Shown here one piece after another: positions 13,701-25,700 of a stretch of 64,000 nt of DNA. The translations under genes and the position numbers were made by a program. This DNA is from Antedon bifida (lineage: Eukaryota; Echinodermata; Crinoidea; Comatulida; Antedonidae), in contig OY727097.1 in NCBI GenBank assembly GCA_963402885.1, positions 28,017,401 through 28,081,400 on the forward strand. The letters run 5' to 3'. Position 1 is the first letter of the stretch. Every line of letters begins with the position of its first letter. Below the pieces are notes generated by a model, which saw nothing but the letters and a program-made list of their open reading frames with translations, was not told the origin of the DNA and ran no database searches.

Positions 13701-16700
13701 ATGTTCTAATACTACTAATATTTAACAAAAAACATCAAATTAAAGCACCTTAAAACTGTTTTCTTCTTATTTATCTAAGTATTATGCATTACTTTTCTTC
13801 TCATTTCTGTTTCTCACTTTTTAAAATTTTTTCAATATATTCTTTCTTCTTTTCATTTCTATCTGTTTCCCACTTTCTGTCATATTAAAAAAAAACCATT
13901 TTCTTCTTATTTCTATCTTTCTCACTTTCTTTCACACTTTTTAAAAACTTTTCCTTCTCATTTCGTTCTTTTTCTCACTTTTTTCAAAATGTTCTTTCCT
14001 TTTCTTCTCATTTCTATTTGTTTCTCACTTTCATTTAAAACATTATTTTTCTTTTCTTTCTTTCCATTCTTGAATCTTTACTTCTTTTTGCTGTACTTTC
14101 TTTTCACTTGGACTCTGTTTCCCAAACTTTCTTTACTTCATTTTTCGTACATTCTCTACCATACCTCCTTCTCCCCCTTTTTATATCCTCATTCTGTCAT
14201 TTCAGAGGTCAATTGAAATTGATTGACGACAAGTCTGTTTTGACAAAATAATTTGATTTAAGTCCAAACAAGAAGAGGATTAACAGCCTTTAATTACACT
14301 GAATGGCGACACCAAGGTGTGTATATTACTGTGGTTTGGTTTACGGGGATGGACTAGACCAAAAGAAAACGCTTCTTTGGCGTAGGTTTGTAATTATAAG
14401 CACTATCTATGCAGAGTAATTGCCACTTACAGTTTTTACTACTTTTATGATGACTACTTAGAGAGAGGGTCAACATATTCAGCATAAACACCAGTTTTAC
14501 TGAAATGCTCAATGTCATTTCACAAACAATGACTTGAAATAGTTTTCTGTTGAGGAAGGAGGGGGTAGGGGAATGGGTAAGTTTACGTTTTGTGGGGTGG
14601 CAGATTCATGCAACATCAAAGCTTATATCCTTCAATTAATGGCAATACACTTTATCAGTCAGGTATAGTGGCTACCTTATACATTCAGTTCTGAAATAAT
14701 TCACTGTAGAGGCATGGCTGTGTTTGTGATCTGTTTTAGGCCTACTATAAGCAACTTAGATATCTCCAACAATCGTATTCATTTTGGTACTGAACAGAAT
14801 AATCATTCTACATAGATAGCAGTTACAGCTCATTATAATATCAGCTAAACCTAAATTCACATAAAAAAGATTACTTTTGAATTTTGGTTGGCAGAAAACA
14901 GTTTAAGACCTTGGGATTATAGAGGGACAGCTTTATAATAGATGAACTGATAGCCAAATGGTGATATATATCATCTCAGTATATATCTATAAGTGAATTT
15001 GACATACAAATTTAAGATGACCTCGGCTGATCATGGTTTCCTTCTGTGTGTAGATTCTGAAACTTTATAAAACAAATTTATATTAAAGTAGAGTAGGTAA
15101 AGATAATTGATAAACTGGAATGTAGTGTACTGCACTGATGCATTGCAAGAAATGCCAAAATGCTTTGTAGACATCTACTATATTTGGTTCTCGGATATGA
15201 GCCTGCCTTTCAACAGACTACGCTTAAACATTGGGTAGTACAATATTTAAAAAATAGTACAATGACGTACGTGTGAACTAGTGAAATGTTCGTCTTCAAT
15301 GAATTAATCGAGTTATTGCATGCGAATACATGACGATACGCAACGGTGACTAGACTCACTGTCTGTGTTTTGTTGTGGTGTACGTAATTGCAAGAAGCTC
15401 TAATGTCAAACATTATACAATTATAATGAATATGATGATTAATTAGCACAAGAAAGCACATTGTTTATAATCAAGACAAGTAGTACGCAAGTATTACTCA
15501 CTTATTTCATCACGCTATTCACTTTCTTGGCCTTGCGTTTAATACTTTTATGTAACTCATAAGAGGCAGCCATTTAGGGCCATCCCTGGGTAATATTTCA
15601 ATATACAGTATTTTTAGACCCCTCTGTGTTGCCCTGGGTAATATTTCAATATACAGTATTTTTAGACCCCTCTGTGTTGTGGTGTTAGACTCAATGTTTC
15701 AGACAATCCATCATTTGGATTGCGTGAAAAAATCTAGGTAAATTGTATGGTTTCATCACTTTTTTCCAATTTTTCAGTAAAAACAACTATTCTAACTTTA
15801 CTTTTCTACCACTTTCTGAACTGTTTCTCTCGAAGTTCATGGATAACAGGTCGAGATTGGGCGCTAACATTTTGTTGCGGAAAGAACATCTAGGTTACTG
15901 TAACGGTTTCATTATTCAAGTCTGCCATTCAATTAACAGGAGAATTGTATGTTTATACTACTGAAACGAATTATTAGCAAAAGTTATGATGTAGAAGCGA
16001 AACATATGACACAGGCATTTATCTTATTGTCAGTCACTGTTTACAAAGACTAAGAACTAGAACAAGAACTTTAACAAACTTTAATCTTGTGAAATAATAA
16101 ATATTTTATTGTTTTAAGTGGAGTATTGGAACAATTATTGTCGTCTGTACTGTAACCTTGGGTTCTTTGAGGCAACTTTGTTGTATTTTACATTTGATTA
16201 GACACTCAACAATCCTCTGGAGGCCTATTCTGAATACGTTTGTATTGTTTTTATAAAATAATATCATCAGTTGAAACCAATGCCACTTCCGAAGGCGATG
16301 AAGCAGAACAAACGTTTTATTCTCAATACTGGTTTGACAAAACTTTAACCTACTTGTTTAAACCCAGAGGTTTTTCTTTAATAAGTTTTAGCATCCCATT
16401 TTTGCAACTTGATTGGTTAAATAAACAAGTTGGAAATGTGGTTGATTGGTCTTGTTTGTTAGCAAATGTTTAGCATAATCATGAATATTCATCTATCCTA
16501 GTAATATTGTATGACATAAAGTTTAAACTGAATATCTCTGGGTTTTAATACTTTACAGTACATTTTACAAGCTTTTAGCATGATCATTTTTCCAAATTTG
16601 TGAATTATATTCTTACAGTATTCATCAAAGATAGAAGTTTTTTTATTTATTTAAGATATTACCATTCCCACAACATGTTTTTTATCTTTTTTTTTTATTA

Positions 16701-19700
16701 TGCATTCATCCATTTTTAAGAAACATTTCAGTCTCTACTATTTTTTTTTCTTACCGTTGCCTTTGAATAAAATAAAAGTTTAAAAACCAAACAACCATGA
16801 TTGTTCCTTTATACTTCTTTGTATTCATATGATATGATTCTAATTATTAAGAAGTTTGATTTGAGCTAGAAGATAATGCATAAAGAAGAAAATTTTTACT
16901 TTTTGACATTTTACAGCATATTTTACATGAGTTAACAAATGTATACAGTATAAGATATTCAATTTGAAATCAGGCATTAAATTAAATTATATATGATTAT
17001 ATTAATTTAAATATGTTTGATCGAATTATGTAAAGGAAATTAATAGTTACATTTAATTTGTTAGTACAAATGTTTGTTAAGGTTTCTGAGATTTAATATC
17101 ATTTATTCATAGCATTATATTCCTGTTGTACATTGATGAATTTAGCTTTTGTGTTTAGTTCTTTTCATATTAAGGGTGCGGGTGTGTGGTGCTAGGTGGG
17201 GTTTTAGTCTATTTTTTAACCTTGTAATATTTAGCACAAGTATGCCAATCATTGGTAAAGGTTATAAAAATTAACTTGTTGTTTGTTATTTTTTCTGTTA
17301 ATGAAAATGGCATGCTAAGGAGTCCCTTAGGAATCATTGGGAGGAAGCCAAAGGATTGGGAACTCTCAGACACCAACAACACCTGGTGTGGCGAGGGTAA
17401 TAAGGGTGGATGCATCCTACTCCACATCCAATGAGGACAGACACTCATGACTAAGTTATGCCAACCGTACATTCCCTACTCAGAGCATCCTGATTAAAAA
17501 CTACTGCAGACTATTTGGTAGGCCTAGATTTGGAAGTCAGCCATAACACAAGATCTAATTTGTATCTATCTTTAAAGATGAAGGACGAACGACAACTTTT
17601 TTTTCCCAATTATGCCAATCAAATTAAGTTTTTTTATAGAGGGCAGCAGAACTATTTTACACAATTACACATTAAACTTGAAAGTAGCATTTTTTTGTTC
17701 TACTCTCCCAGAATTGTTAAAAGTACTTTGCCTGGCCCTGTCCCTAATTCTTGAGTTGTCTCATAAATTCTGTTTCTTGCTTAGCATACCTGGATAAACC
17801 AATATAAACCTTTCCCCCTCTAAGAAAGAGAACATAACTTAAAAAGCAATGACAACTTTAAACACCTTGCCAAGATAGGAGAATCATAGTTTTTTGCCTT
17901 CAAATGAACAAATGATAGCATTTGGGTAGGTAATACCATTCCACATCACGCATGTTGGGAATTAGTCAAATTTTATTTTTAGCGATGAACCTATGACTAT
18001 TTACTTAATGTGACATTTAGAAAGAAGCCAAAAACATCTTGTTTATGACAAATCCGATATTGATTGAAATAAGTGGTGTCGTCAAATTACTTGTACAAGT
18101 GTAAACTGTCGTATTCTCATCGATCACAAACTTCTATATGCTTCTGTATTAATTGAGGCAATGTTTGTTATAGCGTAGGAGTTCATCAGTAGCTTTTGTA
18201 CTTTCAGGTGAACACCGCTGTACTTTCTTTAATTGTCGGTACGGTATTTCAACTTTTATAAGGAAGGTTTAAAACTAACTAACTAATTATTTTTTTAATA
18301 CATTTTGATATAAAAATAATTGTTTGATTTGACAAGAATAATCTTTTTACATAGTGCTTAATTTTCGCAAATACTGCGGAAGTGAAATGAGAAGAGAATT
18401 AAGAAATAATGACAAAGACTCTACTGTTGATGATTAAACTTTAAAGCGACAAAATAGTAATCGCTTGAATTTGACGGTTAAGGAAATAAAAATCTAGATA
18501 AATGTACACTCTGGGTGAACTGGCTTCCACATTTGAAGTTTTTTCTAAAAGATTTGTTTGTGTTGATGATTGCAGTCTTGGAAAGTATTGTTGCCACTGG
18601 TGTTTCTTGTCACTACAGATGTGGTGATCTGCACTCAATGTTGACCTTACCCCCGATATGAACTTTCCCAACCTTTCCAATTGGAAGTAGAGTGGACTTA
18701 AACAATACAACAGTAATAATGTTACGGAAATTCATCCATCAACACTCAATTGAATAATATTGCATCAGTATAATTACCTACTCATCATGTAAACTGATAC
18801 ATCTATTTTTGTTAATGTTTGTTCTGCTTACTCCTTGTGTAAATGTCATTCATTTAATTGGTTAGATTCATGCTGCTGATATGATGTCACTTATTTTTTA
18901 TATGACAACTGTTTGTATTATCTAGTTATGGATGTTGTAATCTTTTTTTGGTAAATTAATCAAACCGGAAATCTATCAGGTTAAAACTTCTGTGGAGGGA
19001 AAAAGCGAGTAAAAGCTTTTAAGAAGGCTTGAAAGATTTACACAAATAAGAAAAGAAAATGAAAAACAAATGCAGACTACTGCTTTAGTAGGGGCGTGTG
19101 GTGCTGTGTGTTGGACGTTCGACTACTGATCGTTAGACCGAGGTTCGAATCCAACTCTCGCCGCATTGCTTGTATCCTTAGGCAAGATACTTTACTTACG
19201 TTTGCCTCTCTCCACCCAGGTGTATAAATGGGTACCCGGTTAGATCAAGACACAACTTTGCGCTGATTACTAGCTGCATATATGGGAGTATGTTTCCATA
19301 GGTGTTTGATCAGGAAATGACTGGGGTAATAATGTTCAGCGCATTGAGAGCTTGCTTATATGCGCTTTATAAGAATGAACTATTATTAACTATTATTTTG
19401 TCTATTTCTGTCATGAAATTATGTATTTTTATGTTCAGTTGATAAGCAGAAAACATTTCTAATTTTGTGCAGGTTCTATTATTGTTGTAAAACCTATTTT
19501 TAAATTCTGATTTATTCCTTTCTTTAGCCCGAATTGGACGTTTTAAACTCCGTGGAGAACAAGTAGTCAATATGTTGAACAACACACCACCTAGGAAGAA
19601 AGGTTCTAAGAACTTCTTCAGATCTGTCCTTGGTCGAGGTATTAAACTATTTACTTCTTTTTAATTTAGTGAATTAAGAAACACAGTAGCAGTATTAGTT

Positions 19701-22700
19701 ATATATTTATAGTATTATAAAGAGTTCATATTGAAAGTTTATACTCAAAAAATGCTAATTCATTGGTGACAGTTATCTTGCTTTGCCTTACACTAGCCTT
19801 TGGCAGCAACAGCATCATGTCTGAAAAAACCGTTGCACTTTAAGCTCTTTCTACACTATCAAACTAGTTTGACAATAAAAAAGGTTGATGTGCCTAAATA
19901 TGGTAGTGATATACCCATATATGGTAGTGATATGACATCATCATGTCCATGGGCACATCATATTATTTTGTCATATAACGTTTGATAGTGTAGACAGAGC
20001 TTTAGACTTTGGTGCCCATAAATTTGCTACACAACCTGAGCACACTTTAAAAGTACAGTAAATGTTTCTTGCATCCAGGTAATACATAATTATTGTACTT
20101 TTTATGCGCGTAGGTATTCAATGATAATGGTGTAGAGACTTTATGGTAACCAGCTTTAATTTAAAGGACCAACACTATTGTGTTGTATGTGTTTGTTCGT
20201 GCACCAGTCACAATGAGTACTCCATAAAATAAAATACATCTCCTTCTGGTAGATTAATTTATTAACTCTTAAAAATAATGGGTTTACTTAACAAAAGTAA
20301 AGATTGCAATTATCGTGGGCTGTATTTTATTTCTTGTAGTAAGCACACTTGTGAGGTTTCACCACAAAATGAGTCACAAATAAATATAATAATTATAATA
20401 TTAATAATAATAATTATAGATAAATAAAATAATCCTATTATTAGACTTTAAACAAAATGTATTTGTGATTTTTAAACTATAGTTTAATTTTGTACCAAGT
20501 GGCCCAATTTGCAGTGAGACCTCACTTAATAATCACTTAAAATAAATAAACTTAATAAATATTGTTTTACTTCTTTTTTGTGTAATAGCGGACATGATTA
20601 GTGGTAAGTGTAACATAAGTGCCAACAACATTTTGCATGGGCCTTCTTTTTACTTATTGGCATTCTTTTATTATTGTATTTCTACTTTTTAAAATGTTAC
20701 TTTTATTATACAGTTCCATATACAGGCCAAAACGAGAATTGTGTACAGTTGAAACAGTGTATGTTAGTAGTTACTAGTAGAACAATCATGTCAGAGTAGG
20801 GCTAGACTTGGTTAGTTGATGGTTAAACACACCTATGATGTGATGCTTGGCAGATAAAAGCTCTTGCACTTTACATCATTAGTTGTTGACCATATCTAAT
20901 TATTATTGTTAATAAAAAACTGTAAATGATAAAACCTTATGTGCGTGGGAGTTTAAAAACCTCAATCATTACAAATCAAAGCAACTAGGTTGTCCAGTAT
21001 GGTAATTACTTTAAAATCACTTCTTTATTAGAAATATTAGTTATTAGCTTTGATGTGCGTTTTTACCAGCGTACAGAGAATGTTTTTATTATTATTATTT
21101 TTTCATATTTGTGCAGTTTTTCTTGTTTTTATGTAGTTTATTTTAATCGGACCAATTATTTCATGTAATTTTATTTTTAATATTTTATAGTTTGTTTCTT
21201 TATTTATCTCCAATTCATAATGTTCTGTAGTTGTAGTGAAATGGTTTTTTTTGCCCTTGTACTGTATAACCATATAAGGGCCCATAATTTTTGGAAACAT
21301 GGGTTGGAATGTATGCCTATATAAAAAGGTTTATGCGCAGCCTATTCTTGTATCTGAAATTGAGCCTAAAAACTTTACCAAATACTTTTATCCATCCATC
21401 ATTCGTTTCGCCATTTATTTATTTTTCTTGGTCATTTTGTCATTGTTATATTCATCATTTACTTGTATTATTAATATTATGCTAACAAAATGCTTGCTTT
21501 TTTATATTACTATACTTTTGAACATATGGGTGTATAATAAACTAATTATATTTTTTTATATTATATTACTCATTTTTAGTATAAACTTATGTCAGATGGG
21601 GAGAATATTTGTTGAATGATTGACTGTTTTATTGAACGAGGCAGAGCATAGAATTAAACAGTCAAGCTTTCATTCAACTCATGGAAATATACTTTATCGG
21701 GTAGAAAACATTATTTGTGTATATTTAATACACTTTTGGTTCCAGGGTTTTAGCCTTTAACAGCCTGTACTCACTCTTATTAGTATTATCTTAGGGTTAA
21801 ATTAATTTGGTGTTCAGTAAAGGTCACAGAAAATTTGTTTTAGGAAAAGGTGTTTATTAGAGGTAGTGAGAAAAAGTTTTTTTGGTGGTGTTTCATATAT
21901 ACATATATATCAATCTATAATGACTTGGTGTATTTTTTTAATTTTAGGTATCATCTCTTACACAGAATATCTATTTCTGTTGTGTATTCTTACAAGTAAG
22001 TAAAAACAATAGGCAGTCATTATTAAGAAAAGGACCACTAATAGACCTAAAGGGAAATAGTCCATAAGCTACACTGACTTCTTTTTATAAGGAGGGAAAC
22101 TGCAGTATTTTCATTGAACTCTCCAGGCCTACCAACTGCCTAATAAATATCTTCAAATGTTCACTGTCTTTAACTTTAAAAGTATCTTTTCATCTATTGC
22201 TTTTGATAATAAAAACTGAATTTATCCATTTCATTTTTTCAGAGCCCAAGGGCGGATTTGAGGTTGCTTTCAAGATGTTTGACCGTGATGGAAATCAGCG
22301 AGTTGACAAAAAGGAATTTCTTCTGGTAACAATGAAAGAAATATTTACCACCAATTGACAATATTGTTTGATGGGCTCTGCTCCCTTCCCCAACTTGTTT
22401 ACTTCTTGATACGCTACTACTGGGAGTAATATCGGCCAAGTGGTTAGTGCATCTTTCAGAAATAGGGTTACTCCGGTGTTCTGGTCCTTTTTCAAACTCA
22501 ATGGTATCCATAAAGCTCGTCAACATTATCAAACTTTATGTGACAAAAAAATGTGATGTGCCCATATATGGACATGATGAAAACTAGATTGATAGTGTAA
22601 ACAAAGCTTAAGGCTACCTTGCGTATAATTTTATTCTTTACTTATAATATTTACTTTTCCAGATGGAAGAAATATTCCGTATGAAGAGTGAGCGTTCTGT

Positions 22701-25700
22701 AGATGATTCTGTGAGTATTTTGTTTGATAGTGTTTTGATACACTATTTTTAGCAGCATAATTTGTTGTGGTCTGATGAATTTGTTGGTTGTTTTTCGACC
22801 CTATAGTTATAAAGAGCTGCATGTTGTTGTGTTTCATTTTTTTTATGTTTAATTTAATAACCAGATGTAATCAAAATTGGTTTATTAAACTAAATATTAA
22901 TAAATGAGGTCTACTCTGAAAACAACAACTTAAATGTCAAATGTAACGACTTTGTCATAAAGTTCTAATTAGACAATACTTCCATATAGCAGAAAGAGCA
23001 TTCTGTCTGACAAGGTAGGTAGACAATTTAGGCAATTCCACCCTGTCTGCTCACCCCCTCACATGGTTATCCATATCCCAAAAAGTGCTTAGACAGAACA
23101 TGGTGAACCCAAAATAAGAAATTGTACTAGGAGGCAGTAGATCTTATATATTACAGTAGAGCCCCTCAAATGGGACACAAGAATATAATGTTTTAATCTT
23201 TGGCCAACCCCTATTCTGAGAACACCCCATTAAGGGGTTCTACTGTATCTCACTTTAGGGAGGGGAAAATACCCCTCCTATCCCTATAAAACAGATTGTT
23301 AATATTATTATAAGATAAGAAGGTTCAAGAAGATGCAGGTAAATGAATAGTAATTTTTGAGTGTTTGCTTGTAAGTTTTTTGTTCAGTAACCTTGTTTTT
23401 CCCAAGATGACGTTTGATTTCTTTGCAGTCCTCCTCACAAAAGAGTACAAAGTCCCATGCAGTAAGTTTAAAACAAAGTGTACTACTTTGCAACACTTAA
23501 TAACTAACATTGAATCATTGCAACAACTCACAGGTCAACACCAGCTTTGAACATTAATGGTTTGAAATAGGGTAGAATGTATTATAATATTTACTCACTG
23601 TTAACATTGCACGATTGGAGCTGAAACAATTCATAAAGATACATTTCTAAACCTACTAGGTGTTTGTCTCTTAACATAGCATTCAATAGCATTTACAACA
23701 TCCCTCTGCGGTGGGCATTATTAGTACTTATACACCTATTCTTTAAGAGTCGACCCATTAACAGTCATTTCCTGAATCTACAAATTACTGAAATCTTGCA
23801 AAAAACACCATTATTGTAATTGAAAATTATTGTAAGAAAAGTTATTGCTAATGGTACCCTAAAATCAAATCACACTATTTATTAAATTGCAGCTTAATAC
23901 CTCTACATCTTTGGTGATACAATATAGAGAGAGTAAAATGCATGTGAGTAGACATTGTGTGATGTCATCAATGTCAAAGTTCAAAGGTCATTCATACTTT
24001 TGATATGTCACCTGATAACATTTGCTATATTCCATATTTTAATATTAAATCACTGTAAGTTTTAATAAAATCAAAAATAATTAATAAATCATGAAATAAT
24101 TTAATATTTTCTTTATTTCTCACCTGTTAACCATTTGCTATATTCCATATATTATTTATAATGAAATCACTATAAATGTTGAAAAAGAAATCATAAAATA
24201 TTAATTTAAACTTTATTTCTGTTGGCTAATTCTTCATCAGAAATATAATTGTTTTCACCCTGATGACTCGACAATTGAGCACATATTTCTTATCTAGTTA
24301 ATTCTTTTCAAAATATGCCTGATCCACTGCTACCATAACATTTTTGTGTTTTCTTTTATCAATATTTTGTTTCTTATCCTACACCTAATTTGAATCCTAG
24401 TTCTACACTAGCAAATTTTGGCAGAAGTCAAGAAAGGATTTCAAAAGTGTGCTAGTGTAGACCAGTCGACAAACTTTGACAACAAGTTTGCAGAAGTCTA
24501 GACTAGTAAACATTAGTTTGCAAACTGTAGCAAACTCTGTTTGTCAAGAAAAAATGTCTAAAGTTTGCTTGTTTAGACAAGTTAACAAACTTTTGAAAAC
24601 TGCAGAAAACTAGTTTGCAGAAATCTACACTAGCAAACTTTAGTTTGCAAACCGGAGCAATCTCTGTTTGCCAAGAAAACATTTCCAAAGTTTGTTTGTT
24701 ATAGACCAGTTTAAAAATTTTGAAAAAGAAGTCTACACTAACAATAAATCAGTAAAGTGTTATTGTAGAATAGGCTTAAGTTGCTACAATAAGCATTTGT
24801 TCTTCAGAAGTACTTACTGTTTACCTATTGGTTAAGACAGTTATTGTTATTGCTGTTAGAGAAGTATTCAGATGGCAAAAACAAGTTTAGAATGTTGTAA
24901 CTTGGAGCTAGGAAAACAAACACTGCGCCATTTGTTGAATAATTAAACATGAGCAAGTTTGGCAAGAAAAGTTTCCAAAAGTTTCTACCAGCTAACAAAC
25001 TGCAGAAAACTAGTTAGCCAAAACTAAACTTATGTTACCTGACTAGAATACATGAAGATATTATGAGTTAAATGCATAAACAAAGTTATTAAGTATCGCT
25101 ATTTCAGCGTGAATACACAGGGTAAGATAGAAGATAGTTAGGAAAAGAAATGCCTACTCAGTCATAAGTATTAACCAGCATGATACAGATATAACTGTAT
25201 TTTAATATTTATTAGTTACATAAATTATTATTAATATTGCTTTTATTGGTAGTGGTTGCTTTTAATAACATTCACATTAATACGAATAATAATAAATCAT
25301 TTTTAATATAATACTTTTTGTTTGCTGTGAACATACTAATTTGAAATTATAATATTTGTTTTACTTCATGATTTCTTTATTCTTGCAGACAAACTTTGCT
25401 TTACTAAGCCTTATTAACTTAATATTAAGATACTACTACCTTTTCATTTTTGCTTTTTCAATAAATATATCATTTTAAAGGTTTTTTTATTTCTAACATA
25501 ATTACTTGATTTCAGTAAAAGAATAATTCACCAGGAGCAGTTATATAATTACTATCAAGGTTCATTTATAGTTCTCACCCAAATAAGGCTTAATTGATGT
25601 TTTATTAAAACAAATACTCACTATACAATATTCATCACATTTAATTTTTGTTGATGTAAATTTTATTTATTTTAAATTGTTTCGTTTAATCCATGAATGA

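Larger units (their letters stand above)
4893..19527 (+). other. MICU3: First visible MICU3 intron, 14.6 kb, repeat-rich
   Basis: The donor is C|GTAAGT at 4893 and the acceptor TTTAG at 19527; the flanking exons join in phase 1. Inside are a foldback MITE with a nested insertion (7382-7745), a second foldback element (8942-9133), a 190-bp duplication (10874-11272), a CR1-type LINE 3' end (12727-13040), a pyrimidine-rich repeat (13740-14210), a 48-bp duplication (15584-15679) and a tRNA-derived SINE (19088-19390). The remaining long stretches, for example 15680-19080, show nothing I recognise. Confidence 0.8.

Noticed and set aside
16240..16473. Plus-strand frame of 77 codons
   Set aside because: No similarity recognised and no acceptor or donor that would join MICU3 in phase.
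25389..25480. Possible missing MICU3 linker exon after TTCTTGCAG
   Set aside because: No donor follows before a stop, and the encoded residues do not resemble the family.
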